This document shows positions 24,320-32,926 of a DNA stretch of 61,271 nt, piece by piece. How positions within the stretch are numbered: the stretch's first letter is position 1; each line of letters starts with the position of its first letter. Both the position numbers and the translations under genes were made by a program. Source of the stretch: Bacteroidales bacterium (GTDB taxonomy: Bacteria; Bacteroidota; Bacteroidia; Bacteroidales; UBA932). The notes below the pieces were generated by a model, which had not been told where the DNA came from, did no database searches, and was given only the letters and a program-made list of their open reading frames with translations. The stretch lies in the NCBI GenBank assembly GCA_017627955.1, contig JAGAFU010000009.1, positions 1 through 61,271 on the forward strand. The letters are read 5' to 3'.

Positions 24320-27300
24320 ATGAAGATTATTACCAGGGCGCTTTCAGCGCTTGCCATCATTCTTTCGACTTCTGCCGCCGCGCAGGACAGTATCGACAGT
24401 ATCGAAAAGAATTTCAAGAATATACCTTGGAGCCAGCCTACTGGAGTCTACTGGTATTGGGTGTCCGGGAATATGTCTGCGGACGGGGTCGTAAAGGATC
24501 TCCAGGCGATGAAGAAGGCCGGTATCACGCGGGTACAGATCGGCATGATCGGTGGTGACCAGGGCGCCCCACAAGGACCGGTCAGAATGTTCACGGAGGA
24601 GTGGTGGAATATTCTTCACACCATGTTCAAGACAGCCGGCGATCTCGGGATCGAGGTCGGCCTTTTCAACTGCCCCGGCTGGAGCCAGAGCGGTGGTCCT
24701 TGGGTAAAACCTTCCCAGTCAATGCGCTATCTTGGCTCTGTCAAGGATACTCTGACGGGTCCGTCAATATTTAAAGGAAAGCTTTCACCAGTCGGTGATG
24801 ATGCGCAGGATGTCAAGGTGTTAGCATATCCATTAATCGTTTCCAATTCTGTCTTTTCCGTCAAGGGCGATCCCGCGAAAGACGCTTCAATTACATTCAC
24901 CTCGGAGAAGCCAAGCCTCGTCAGGACCATTATCGTGGAGCCTTCGTCCGACTATGGAGTGACTGATTTGGAACTCTTCGTCAGTAAGGGAGGCGCGCTC
25001 AAGAGCGTTGAGAAGTTCAATGTCGACCGGAGCAACGCCGCGATCAATGTCGGATTTGACCCAGTGGCGCCTGTGGTGATTTCTATTCCCGAGACTGTTG
25101 GGGAGACCTTTGTCCTGAATGTCGGGAAAGCCGGAGTGATCAAGAATGTGACGCTTTCCGATGTGCCTTCTGTTGAGCGGTTCGCCGAGAAGTCTTTCGC
25201 GAAAATGTGGCAGACCCCGCACCCGATGTGGGATGCCTACATGTGGAGGGAGCAGCCGACCGATGAGGACGGCCTGGCCGTCAAACCTTCGGAAGTGATT
25301 GATATTTCGGAATATATGTCCGCTGATGGGACTCTGTCATGGAAAGTTCCGGATGGGAAGTGGGTGGTTGAGAGGACTGCCATGCTTCCTACCGGCTCAA
25401 TGGATTCCCCGGCTCCGGAGGAGGGAACTGGCCTGGAGACTGACAAAATGAGCAAGAAGCACATCCGGACGCATTTCGACAATTACCTTGGAAAGATCCT
25501 GGAGAGGATTCCAGCTGAGGACCGCAAGACTTTCAAGATCGTTGTCGAGGACAGCTACGAGACCGGAGGCCAGAACTGGACGGACGACATGATCCCTGAT
25601 TTCAAAAAAGCATACGGCTATGATCCTACTCCATATATTCCAGTATTGAGCGGCGTGGTTGTGGGCAGCAGGGAGATCTCCGACCGTTTCCTTTGGGACC
25701 TCCGCAGGCTCATTGCCGACGAGGTTTCCTATAATTATGTCGGTGGGCTCCGTGAGGTCAGCAATGAGCATGGCCTGACGACCTGGCTCGAGAATTATGG
25801 CCACTGGGGCTTCCCCGGTGAGTTCCTCCAGTACGGCGGCCAGTCAGACGAGATCGCCGGCGAGTTCTGGAGTTTCGGCGACCTTGGGGACATCGAGAAC
25901 CGGGTGGCTTCCTCCTGCGGGCATATCTACGGCAAGAAAATGGTCTGGGCTGAGAGTTTCACATGCGGTGGGCCTGATTTCACCCAGTATCCCGGACAGA
26001 TGAAGCAGAGGGGAGACCGTTTCTTCACCGAGGGTATAAATGCCTCACTGATGCATCTTTATATCCAGCAGCCTGACGACCGTTTCCCGGGAATCAACGC
26101 CTGGTTCGGCAACGAGTTCAACCGCCACAACACCTGGTTCTCCCAGATGGATGTTTTCAGCGACTACCTCAAGCGTTGCAACTACCTTCTTCAGCAAGGC
26201 CGTTATGTCGCTGATGTGGCATATTTCCTTGGTGAGGACGCTCCGAAGATGACCGGTGTCCGGGATCCTGAGATTCCGGATGGATATTCCTACGACTTCG
26301 TCAACGCCGAGGTCCTGATGGATGCCTCCGTCAAGGACGGGAAACTGCTCTTGAAGAGCGGTATGGAATATTCCGTACTTGTCCTTCCCAAGATCAAGAC
26401 CATGCGCCCGGAACTTCTTGCGAAGTTGGAAACGCTTGTGAAAGAAGGACTTACTATTCTTGGCCCGGCTCCGGAAAAGTCTCCGAGCCTCGCCGGGTAT
26501 CCTGAATCGGACGCGAAGGTCAAGTCGATCTCCGATCGGATGTGGCAGACTTCCGAGGAGCCTTTCGCCACTTCTGTTGAATATGGCGAGGGCATGATAT
26601 ACCGCTCCGGCTCGCTTGAGCAGATATTCGCCGACAAAGGGATCGTGGCTGATTTCCGCGCTGATGATGAGGAGCTTCCGCTTCAGTTTATCCACCTTAC
26701 TTTGAAGGACGCTGATGTGTATTTCGTATCGAACCAGGGCGACAGCCCGGTGGAGTTCGACGGGATGTTCCGGATTACTGGCAAGGCTCCCGAGCTTTGG
26801 AATCCTCTTACTTCCGATACCCGTTCTCTTCCTGAATACAAGGCCCTTACGAAGGCCACGAAGATTCCGCTCCGCCTGGACGCTTTCGAGAGCTCTTTCA
26901 TCGTGTTCCGGCATGACGCTCCGGCCGTGGCTCCCAAGGGACGCAATTATCCCGATGAGACTCTTGTGGCTGAGCTTTCTGGCCCATGGACTGTCGCTTT
27001 CCAGGAAGGCAGGGGAGGCCCTGAGGCTCCTGTGGTCTTCGATTCACTTATTGACTGGACAGAGTCTTCGGACTATCATGTCAAATATTTCTCCGGTACG
27101 GCCAACTACACCAGTTCTTTCAAGCTGAAGAAACTTCCTGCCGGACCAGTCTATATCGATCTTGGCAAGGTGATGGTGATGGCGAAGGTGAAGGTCAACG
27201 GGGAATATGCCGGGGGAGTGTGGACTGCTCCTTATCGCTTGAATATCACTGATTTCCTTAAGAAAGGAGAGAATACTGTCGAGGTGGAGGTGGTGAATTG

Positions 27301-27445
27301 CTGGCGCAACCGGCTTATCGGTGAGAAGGAGGTTGTCCCGGAGGCTGAGCGCTTCACATTCCAGACTTCCACGTCCCTTGACAAAGACTCCGACCTCCAA
27401 CCCTCCGGCCTCCTCGGGCCCGTCCGGATCATTTCAGCCATCTAA
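24320..27445 (+). CDS. Secreted GH106-type glycoside hydrolase (alpha-L-rhamnosidase family)
   Basis: 1041 residues with a signal peptide (about 1-21, ending SAAAQ). The N-terminal TIM-barrel part has the GH106 hallmark PTGVYWYWVSGNMSADGVVKDLQAMKKAGITRVQIG. VGLFNCPGWSQSGGPWV and an acidic VVEDSYETGG follow. The C-terminal 120 residues (VYIDLGKVMVMAKVKVNGEYAGG, GENTVEVEVVN) form a galactose-binding-like beta-sandwich. GH106 enzymes release L-rhamnose from plant pectins and glycosides. No SusC/SusD pair is nearby, and it faces the 3-keto-glycoside operon. The exact substrate cannot be read. Confidence 0.82.
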   Translation: MKIITRALSALAIILSTSAAAQDSIDSIEKNFKNIPWSQPTGVYWYWVSGNMSADGVVKDLQAMKKAGITRVQIGMIGGDQGAPQGPVRMFTEEWWNILHTMFKTAGDLGIEVGLFNCPGWSQSGGPWVKPSQSMRYLGSVKDTLTGPSIFKGKLSPVGDDAQDVKVLAYPLIVSNSVFSVKGDPAKDASITFTSEKPSLVRTIIVEPSSDYGVTDLELFVSKGGALKSVEKFNVDRSNAAINVGFDPVAPVVISIPETVGETFVLNVGKAGVIKNVTLSDVPSVERFAEKSFAKMWQTPHPMWDAYMWREQPTDEDGLAVKPSEVIDISEYMSADGTLSWKVPDGKWVVERTAMLPTGSMDSPAPEEGTGLETDKMSKKHIRTHFDNYLGKILERIPAEDRKTFKIVVEDSYETGGQNWTDDMIPDFKKAYGYDPTPYIPVLSGVVVGSREISDRFLWDLRRLIADEVSYNYVGGLREVSNEHGLTTWLENYGHWGFPGEFLQYGGQSDEIAGEFWSFGDLGDIENRVASSCGHIYGKKMVWAESFTCGGPDFTQYPGQMKQRGDRFFTEGINASLMHLYIQQPDDRFPGINAWFGNEFNRHNTWFSQMDVFSDYLKRCNYLLQQGRYVADVAYFLGEDAPKMTGVRDPEIPDGYSYDFVNAEVLMDASVKDGKLLLKSGMEYSVLVLPKIKTMRPELLAKLETLVKEGLTILGPAPEKSPSLAGYPESDAKVKSISDRMWQTSEEPFATSVEYGEGMIYRSGSLEQIFADKGIVADFRADDEELPLQFIHLTLKDADVYFVSNQGDSPVEFDGMFRITGKAPELWNPLTSDTRSLPEYKALTKATKIPLRLDAFESSFIVFRHDAPAVAPKGRNYPDETLVAELSGPWTVAFQEGRGGPEAPVVFDSLIDWTESSDYHVKYFSGTANYTSSFKLKKLPAGPVYIDLGKVMVMAKVKVNGEYAGGVWTAPYRLNITDFLKKGENTVEVEVVNCWRNRLIGEKEVVPEAERFTFQTSTSLDKDSDLQPSGLLGPVRIISAI

Positions 27446-27491
27446 ACAAACCATATAGAACAGTGCGAAAGAAGACTCACACTGTCAGGAC

Positions 27492-27664
27492 TTCAGCGAG
27501 GAATGAGACACCTCCGGAGGGCTTCGCTCACTGCGTTCGCTCCGTACCCTCCCACTGTCTCCTTCGTCATCGCCTTCGGCGATAACTTGTATCCAGCGGG
27601 CCCCGTCCCTCTTCCCGTGGCCGAGGGGGGCCACGCCTCCGGAGGTGTCTCATTCCTCGCTGAA
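27492..27664. repeat. 173-bp element with perfect 29-bp terminal inverted repeats
   Basis: The left arm 27492-27520 and the right arm 27636-27664 are exact reverse complements (core CAGCGAGGAATGAGACACCT and its inverse). The 115 bases between hold further hairpins: ATCGCC TTC GGCGAT and CGTGGCC GAGG GGGGCCACG. It fills most of the 27446-27782 gap between two convergent units. It could be a MITE-like element or a structured RNA or terminator. Short ORFs through it in both directions are not credible genes. Confidence 0.85.
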
Positions 27665-27727
27665 AAGATAGAGAATAATCCCCTTGGCGATCCTGTCTCG
27701 CGATAGGTCATATAGGAAAGAAAAAAA

Positions 27728-27752
27728 GGACCGCCATCTCGGCGGTCCTTTT
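27728..27752. terminator. Bidirectional intrinsic terminator
   Basis: Stem GGACCGCC (27728-27735) and GGCGGTCC (27741-27748), loop ATCTC. Four T follow on the plus strand and seven A precede it, giving a T7 tract on the minus strand. It most likely ends the minus-strand sugar operon and stops read-through from the GH106 side. Confidence 0.85.
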
Positions 27753-27782
27753 CATAAAATGTGGTTAGAGCTTACAGCTGAA

Positions 27783-28685
27783 TTACTTGGCGTATGACTC
27801 CTTGACGAAGTCGGAGCCGAGAAGGTAATCGGCGCAAGCCTTGATGCTGGCGTTCCAATCACCCTTGGTGAAGCCCTCGAGCTCCACGATGAAGTTCTCC
27901 AATCCACCAGTCTCGGCATTCTTGAAGATGGCGTCAAAGCCCACCATTCCGCTCTCTCCGAGCTCATAGTGATCCTTGATGTGCAGCATCTTGAAGCGGC
28001 CAGGATACTTACGGAAGTACTCGACAGGATAGGCGCGGCCCATGCAAGCCCAGTACACATCCATCTGGAAGAACACATAGTTCGGATCGGTGTTCTCGAG
28101 CATGAAGTCGTAGACCACCTTATCCTCAACCTTGTTGAACTCATGGGCGTGGTTGTGGTAGCCGTACTTGATGCCAGCCTCAGCGCACTTCTTGCCAACG
28201 GCGTTGAAGTAGTCGCAATAGGTCTTGAGATCCTTCAGGTTATCGGGGACAGGGAAGCTCGGAGTCACGATGTAGGAGCAGCCGGCCGCCTTGTGGACGG
28301 CGATGGCTTTGTCCCACCATTTCATTGACTCGTCGAAATTCCCGGTCTTCAGCTCCTCAGCGGAGAGGGAATGACCGATGTGGCTGGAAAGGGACTTCAG
28401 ACCAGCGGCCTCGAGGTCAGCCTTGTACTGCTCGGGCTTCACTCCGTAAAGAAGTCCTTCGTCACCATTGTAGTTCGCGGCCTCGACAGCGGTGTAGCCC
28501 ATCTCGGCGAGAGCCTTGAAGACAGACTCGTGGTTGGCGGCATACTTCTCGGCATCACCGATGACGTTCCTTATACTATAAAGCTGAAGAGCGATATCCT
28601 TCTTGACAGGCTCCTGCGCCTTAGGCTGCTGACCGCAAGCGGCCACCAACATAGCGCTCATTAACACGATTCCGATACCCTTCAT
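27783..28685 (-). CDS. Sugar phosphate isomerase/epimerase-like TIM-barrel lipoprotein
   Basis: 300 residues. The signal MKGIGIVLMSAMLVAACGQQ has a lipobox (VAAC), so it is membrane-anchored outside the cytosol. The xylose-isomerase-like barrel shows IALQLYSIRN, KYGYHNHAHEF, FFQMDVYWACMG and MLHIKDH with the metal-binding Glu/His/Asp set. In Bacteroidota, such barrels lie with DUF1080 and Gfo/Idh genes, as here, in the pathway where glycosides are oxidised at C3 and then cleaved. Two bases separate it from the DUF1080 gene. The exact reaction (isomerase, epimerase or lyase/hydratase) is not determined by sequence. Confidence 0.8.
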   Translation of the reverse strand: MKGIGIVLMSAMLVAACGQQPKAQEPVKKDIALQLYSIRNVIGDAEKYAANHESVFKALAEMGYTAVEAANYNGDEGLLYGVKPEQYKADLEAAGLKSLSSHIGHSLSAEELKTGNFDESMKWWDKAIAVHKAAGCSYIVTPSFPVPDNLKDLKTYCDYFNAVGKKCAEAGIKYGYHNHAHEFNKVEDKVVYDFMLENTDPNYVFFQMDVYWACMGRAYPVEYFRKYPGRFKMLHIKDHYELGESGMVGFDAIFKNAETGGLENFIVELEGFTKGDWNASIKACADYLLGSDFVKESYAK

Positions 28686-28687
28686 AT

Positions 28688-29548
28688 CTAGTCAAGTATT
28701 TTGATTTTGATATTGCGGTACCAGACATCATTGCCATGATCCTGGAAGCCGATATAACCCTCGTGGGCGTCGCCACCGAGGTTGTTCAGGAGCTCGAAAG
28801 CGAGCGGCCATGCCTCCTGGGAGAATTTGCTGGCCTGGAGCATCTCGGTCCACTTCGGGGTCCAGAGATGATACTCGAGGACGTTCTCGCCGTTCTGGGC
28901 GTGAACCACGGTGCCCTGGTAAACCATGATGCTACCAGTGTTCCACTCACCGAAAGGATTCTGGTTCTGCGGCTTGGCAGGGATCATGTCGTAGAGCGAG
29001 GCGCTCTGGCGGTTGCCATCCTTACCGAGCTTGGCATCCGGGTGGTTGGCGTTGTCAAGGATCTGATACTCAGGAGATGAGATGTAGATAGGCTCGTACT
29101 GAGTCTCACCGGTCTCCTTGTTCTTGGTCGTGACCTCGCGAGCGAGATAGAAGACTCCGGAGTTTCCTCCCTTGGAGATCTTCCAGTCGAACTTCATCTC
29201 GAAGTTCTTGAACTTCTTGGCGAAGATGATGTCACCGCCGTCACCGGCCTGGGACTCTCCGGCGCCGGTGCCAGTGAACTTCAGGCAACCATCCTCGATG
29301 GTCCAGCGGGCGGGAACCTTATCCTTTCCGTAACCTCTCCAACCATTGAGAGATGTGCCGTCAAATATCACGATGTAACCCTCGTCATCAACGGGGAATC
29401 CTGCCAGGTCGACCTGGGCATTTTCCACGACCTCATAGGCCGGGACACCACCTTCAGCAGTCTCGCCGGAAGCGGCCTTCTTGTTCTTGCATGCGCTGAC
29501 CGAAAGGACGGTAGCGGCGCAAGCGGCGATAAGTAAGATCTTTTTCAT
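28688..29548 (-). CDS. DUF1080 / 3-keto-disaccharide hydrolase lipoprotein
   Basis: 286 residues. Lipobox VSAC follows MKKILLIAACAATVL. The DUF1080 (PF06439) concanavalin-like domain starts with EGYIVIFDGTSLNGWRGYG and includes FKNFEMKFDWKISKGGNSGVFYLAR, typical of the family. Members hydrolyse 3-keto-glycosides after oxidation by a Gfo/Idh enzyme; the assignment here rests on family and operon. It is the middle gene of the three-gene operon, 23 bases after the Gfo/Idh gene. Location is probably periplasmic face or cell surface. Confidence 0.83.
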   Translation of the reverse strand: MKKILLIAACAATVLSVSACKNKKAASGETAEGGVPAYEVVENAQVDLAGFPVDDEGYIVIFDGTSLNGWRGYGKDKVPARWTIEDGCLKFTGTGAGESQAGDGGDIIFAKKFKNFEMKFDWKISKGGNSGVFYLAREVTTKNKETGETQYEPIYISSPEYQILDNANHPDAKLGKDGNRQSASLYDMIPAKPQNQNPFGEWNTGSIMVYQGTVVHAQNGENVLEYHLWTPKWTEMLQASKFSQEAWPLAFELLNNLGGDAHEGYIGFQDHGNDVWYRNIKIKILD

Positions 29549-29571
29549 GTGTGTGTATTTTAAAAGAACTA

Positions 29572-31074
29572 TTATTCAGGCATATCGGGGAGTGTGTAAC
29601 CCGCGCGGTAGTCGCGCTTGATAAGCTGGGCGGCTAGCTCGCGAGCGCTGACGGGATCCGAATAAGTCTTGTTGAATGTCGGATGGCCATCCTTGATGGT
29701 GAAGCCGTCGTGGATCTGGAATTGGATCTTGGCGTCAGCGGGGATGTTGGTGAACTTCATGTTCTGGCCATCCCAGTCGAGAATCTGGTTGAGTCCCTGG
29801 AGCCTGACGGCAGCGACACCGAGGTCGACCATCTCCACGAACGGACCAGCCTGGCTGAAATCGGAATTTGAGCGGGTGAAATTGTCGGGATCGACCATGC
29901 ACTCCTTGCAAGCGCGGATCCAGTCCTGCTGATGGGACAGAGTGACTTCACGATAGCAGCTGGGAACCTCGGGTTTGCGGCCGGAGACAAGGTAAGGCTT
30001 GTTGCCGTAGCAGCCCACGACCATGATGTCCTTGGTGCCGTAGAAGATGCTGCAGCCACCGTCGATATTGAGGTCGACACCCTCGGGAATACCCTCGGGA
30101 CGCTCAGGCTTGAAGCCACCGTCGTACCAGCGGACCTCGACCTCGGGAAGGGCGAGTTTAGGAAGGTTCTCGCGGGCGGGGAAGGTCAACTTGATCATCT
30201 CGGCGCTAGGGCAGCAGTCGGTGAGAACAGGAGTTGAGCTGGCCTGGACCTTGATCGGATAACCGAGCTTGAGGCCTACGAACGGGACGTGCATAATGTG
30301 GCAGGCCATATCGCCCATGGCACCGGTACCGAAGTCCCACCAGCCGCGGAAGTTCCAAGGGTGGTAGATCTCGTTGTAGTCGCGCATCGGGGCGGGGCCA
30401 ATGAAAGCATCCCAGTTAAGAGTCGAGGGAACCTGCTGAACCTCAGTGGGTTTCTCAAGACCCTGGGGCCAGATCGGACGGTCGGTGAAGCAGTCGACGC
30501 GGGTGACCTCGCCAATAACTCCATTCCAGAGCCAGTCGATGGCCTGCTTGGTGCCGGCACCGGAAGCGCCCTGGTTACCCATCTGTGTGGCGACTTTATG
30601 CTTGGCGGCAAGTTTGGTCAGGAGCCTGGCCTCGTAGACGGTGAGAGTCAACGGCTTCTCGCAATACACATGCTTTCCGGCGGCGATGGCCTGGGCGGCG
30701 ATGATGGCATGGGTGTGGTCGGCGGTAGCGATCATCACGGCATCAGCCTGATCGAGCAACTCGTCGAACATCACGCGGTAGTCATTGTACTTCTTGGCGT
30801 TGGGATATCTCTGGAACACATGGTCGGCATACTTCCAGTCGACGTCGCAAAGACCGATGAACTCCTCAGTCTCCATCTCGCGAAGGTCGGCGGCGCCACG
30901 GCCTCCGATGCCCACACCGAGAATCTTCAGCTTCTCAGGAGGTACGACCTTCTTCTTTTTCTTGTCATTTTTAGGTGCTTCACCGGCCATCATGATACCG
31001 GGAGCGACTGCCAGACCGGCAGCCATCGCTGTTCCCTTCTTAAGGAAAGAGCGTCTTGACATGTCGTTGCTCAT
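29572..31074 (-). CDS. Tat-exported Gfo/Idh/MocA family oxidoreductase
   Basis: 500 residues. The N terminus MSRRSFLKKGTAMAAGLAVAPGIMMAG carries a twin-arginine signal (RRSFLKK). The NAD(P)-binding domain begins LKILGVGIGGRGAADLREM. EKPLTLTVYEA contains the conserved EKP, and GDMACHIMHVPF gives the conserved His. Bacteroidota homologues with Tat signals oxidise glycosides at C3 with a tightly bound cofactor. The tatA and tatC genes are at 53349-54391. No strong -7 box is seen in the 43 bases upstream. The start at 31074 could alternatively be the next ATG (residue 5). Confidence 0.85.
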   Translation of the reverse strand: MSNDMSRRSFLKKGTAMAAGLAVAPGIMMAGEAPKNDKKKKKVVPPEKLKILGVGIGGRGAADLREMETEEFIGLCDVDWKYADHVFQRYPNAKKYNDYRVMFDELLDQADAVMIATADHTHAIIAAQAIAAGKHVYCEKPLTLTVYEARLLTKLAAKHKVATQMGNQGASGAGTKQAIDWLWNGVIGEVTRVDCFTDRPIWPQGLEKPTEVQQVPSTLNWDAFIGPAPMRDYNEIYHPWNFRGWWDFGTGAMGDMACHIMHVPFVGLKLGYPIKVQASSTPVLTDCCPSAEMIKLTFPARENLPKLALPEVEVRWYDGGFKPERPEGIPEGVDLNIDGGCSIFYGTKDIMVVGCYGNKPYLVSGRKPEVPSCYREVTLSHQQDWIRACKECMVDPDNFTRSNSDFSQAGPFVEMVDLGVAAVRLQGLNQILDWDGQNMKFTNIPADAKIQFQIHDGFTIKDGHPTFNKTYSDPVSARELAAQLIKRDYRAGYTLPDMPE

Positions 31075-31117
31075 TGTGGTTAATTAAAATATGTAATGTT
31101 AAAAAGATCACGCTTCT

Positions 31118-31504
31118 TTAAAGTTGCTCGAAATCCACATCGGTGAAAGCGGAGCCTTCATTACTCTTGGCCGCGTCCTGGGATGAACGCCAGGTCTCGT
31201 AAGTGTGTTCGGGAACATCTTTCAGAAGATTTTCCTTCATGTAGGCGATCACCTCCTCAAGTCCTTCGAGGAACTTGTCAAAATCTTCCTTGTAGAGGAA
31301 GATCTTGTGCTTGTCGAAGGAGAAGCTGCCGTCAGCCTCCTGCCTTCGCTTGCTTTCGGTGATGGTGAGATAGTAGTCATTGTTACCTTTGGTAGTCTTG
31401 ACATCGAAAAAATACGTTCGTTTTCCAGCCCTTACAGGCTTTGACCATACGTCTTCTGAGTTGCGGTCAGGATAGAATGACCGCTCGTTTTCGTCTTTAT
31501 ACAT
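31118..31504 (-). CDS. DUF3276 PUR-alpha-like nucleic-acid-binding protein
   Basis: 128 residues from the ATG at 31504. The core is FYPDRNSEDVWSKPVRAGKRTYFFDVKTTKGNNDYYLTITESKRR then KHKIFLYKEDFDKFLEGLEEV, the Bacteroidota PUR-domain family (DUF3276). It is a small DNA/RNA-binding protein, related to Borrelia PurA-like regulators. The in-frame TTG at 31531 belongs to the -7 box TACATTTG, so translation cannot begin there. The gene is divergent from nusB and ends 43 bases before the Gfo/Idh start. Confidence 0.85.
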   Translation of the reverse strand: MYKDENERSFYPDRNSEDVWSKPVRAGKRTYFFDVKTTKGNNDYYLTITESKRRQEADGSFSFDKHKIFLYKEDFDKFLEGLEEVIAYMKENLLKDVPEHTYETWRSSQDAAKSNEGSAFTDVDFEQL

Positions 31505-31528
31505 CGGCGATATAAGTTTGTAATCATA

Positions 31529-31536
31529 CAAATGTA
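31529..31536 (-). promoter_or_regulatory. -7 box TACATTTG of the DUF3276 gene
   Basis: Perfect TAnnTTTG on the minus strand, 24 bases before the ATG at 31504. It settles the start codon of that gene. Confidence 0.65.
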
Positions 31537-31558
31537 AGAAAAATCTGAAATTGTGTGT

Positions 31559-31566
31559 TATATTTG
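31559..31566 (+). promoter_or_regulatory. -7 box TATATTTG of the nusB operon
   Basis: Perfect TAnnTTTG, 21 bases before the nusB ATG at 31588, and divergent from the DUF3276 promoter 22 bases away. Confidence 0.65.
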
Positions 31567-31587
31567 CATAAAAATATCGCGTTAATC

Positions 31588-32544
31588 ATGCTTAATAGAA
31601 GAATCTTGCGGATAAAAGCGTTTAAAGTGTTATTCAGCTACGCCGAGAATCCGTCGATGACACTCGCGGAGGCACAATCCCAGTTGGAAACCTCTTGCGA
31701 GGCCACCCGTTCGCTTTACCTTCTGATGCTTTCCATCATCCCTTACATCACCAGGGAAGCCGCGGAACGGATAGAAAACGCGCGGGGTAAATTCAATCCG
31801 ACCGAAGAGGAACTGAATCCCAATATGAAGTTTGTCCAGAATGCCATCTCTCCTCTCCTTGAGGGGGACCCGGATCTTACCAAACTGCTCACCAAGAGAA
31901 AGCTCTCCTGGGAGCCATTCGACGCCTTCATCAGGGAGACTTATGACTCGATGAGCAAGAAGGATTATTTTAAAAAGTATATGGAAGACCCGGTCCGTTC
32001 GCTGGCGAAGGACGCGGCATTGTTCACGAAGATGTTCGAGGAGGAATTTGTTGATTCAGAGACCCTTTCGGAGATCCTTGAGGATCTTTCCATCTGGTGG
32101 AATGATGATTTGGCATATTCCCTGACCGTGTGCTGCTCCACCATGAAGTCTCTTGCGAAAGGCCTTCGTTGGGAGCTTCCTCCGCTTTACAGGAGCGAGA
32201 TGCTTACCCCGCGTCCGGCGGAGAGTGACAAGACCTTTGTCACCAGGCTGCTGACCACTTCCTACGCTTGCTACGACAAATATTTCCCGCTTGTGGCCTC
32301 CAGCACCGACCAGTGGAAAGAGGACAGGCTTTTCACCACGGACACTGTCCTGATTGTCATGGGACTGGCAGAGGCGAAAGCCTTCCCCGATCTTCCTTTG
32401 AGAGTCACGATCAACGAGTACGTCGAGATATCAAAATATTACAGCACCCCGAAGAGCCGCCAGTTCGTGAACGGTCTCCTGGACACCCTGGCCAAGAAGC
32501 TGATCGAGGAGGGAGAAATTGTCAAGACCGGGGATTTTGCTTAA
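31588..32544 (+). CDS. nusB: Transcription antitermination protein NusB, long Bacteroidota form
   Basis: 318 residues from the ATG at 31588. A start at 31555 would overlap the promoter. The protein begins MLNRRILRIKAFKVLFSY, the NusB N-terminal helix. The canonical NusB fold is in the C-terminal half (WKEDRLFTTDTVLIVMGLAEAKAFPDLPLRVTINEYVEISKYYSTPKSRQFVNGLLDTL). The middle about 150 residues are an insertion typical of this phylum. NusB works with NusE in rRNA antitermination. It leads the run yajC, ybbR, coaE. Confidence 0.9.
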   Translation: MLNRRILRIKAFKVLFSYAENPSMTLAEAQSQLETSCEATRSLYLLMLSIIPYITREAAERIENARGKFNPTEEELNPNMKFVQNAISPLLEGDPDLTKLLTKRKLSWEPFDAFIRETYDSMSKKDYFKKYMEDPVRSLAKDAALFTKMFEEEFVDSETLSEILEDLSIWWNDDLAYSLTVCCSTMKSLAKGLRWELPPLYRSEMLTPRPAESDKTFVTRLLTTSYACYDKYFPLVASSTDQWKEDRLFTTDTVLIVMGLAEAKAFPDLPLRVTINEYVEISKYYSTPKSRQFVNGLLDTLAKKLIEEGEIVKTGDFA

Positions 32545-32572
32545 ATTAGCAGACTTTTAACTTTTTATTGAA

Positions 32573-32908
32573 ATGAATATACTGACAATCACATTGCTTC
32601 AGGCTTCCGCTCCCGCCGGGCAGGCTCCCGCGGGAGGTGGCGCGTCCTTTATCATCATGATGGTTCTGCTGTTCGCCATCATGTGGCTTTTCATGATCAG
32701 GCCGCAGCGCAAGCAGCAGAAAGAGCTTGAGAAATTCCGTTCCGAGCTCAAGAAGGGTGACAAGGTCGTCACCGCCGGCGGCATCTATGGTACCGTCGAT
32801 GAGATAAAGGATCGTTCAGTCCTCATCAAGGTCGATGGTGACGTGAAGCTCCGCGTGGATAAGAACTCCATCGTCAGGGACTTCACCGACGACGCTCCCA
32901 AGGCATAG
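32573..32908 (+). CDS. yajC: Preprotein translocase subunit YajC
   Basis: 111 residues. A short Ala/Pro/Gly-rich N terminus precedes one membrane helix (FIIMMVLLFAIMWLFMI). The conserved RPQRKQQKELEKFRSELKKGDKVVTAGGIYGTVDEIKD follows. It is an accessory of SecDF in the inner membrane. The gene follows nusB by 28 bases and precedes ybbR by 18, an order seen in many Bacteroidales. Confidence 0.93.
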   Translation: MNILTITLLQASAPAGQAPAGGGASFIIMMVLLFAIMWLFMIRPQRKQQKELEKFRSELKKGDKVVTAGGIYGTVDEIKDRSVLIKVDGDVKLRVDKNSIVRDFTDDAPKA

Positions 32909-32926
32909 CGGGGGAGGAATCTCGAA

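Noticed and set aside
26045-26914. Minus-strand ORF of 289 codons opposite the GH106 gene
   Set aside because: Antisense shadow with no promoter and no family features, while the plus strand encodes clear GH106 sequence.
27493-27711. Short ORFs in both directions through the 173-bp inverted-repeat element
   Set aside because: They are forced by the palindrome, have no start context and no similarity to a protein family.
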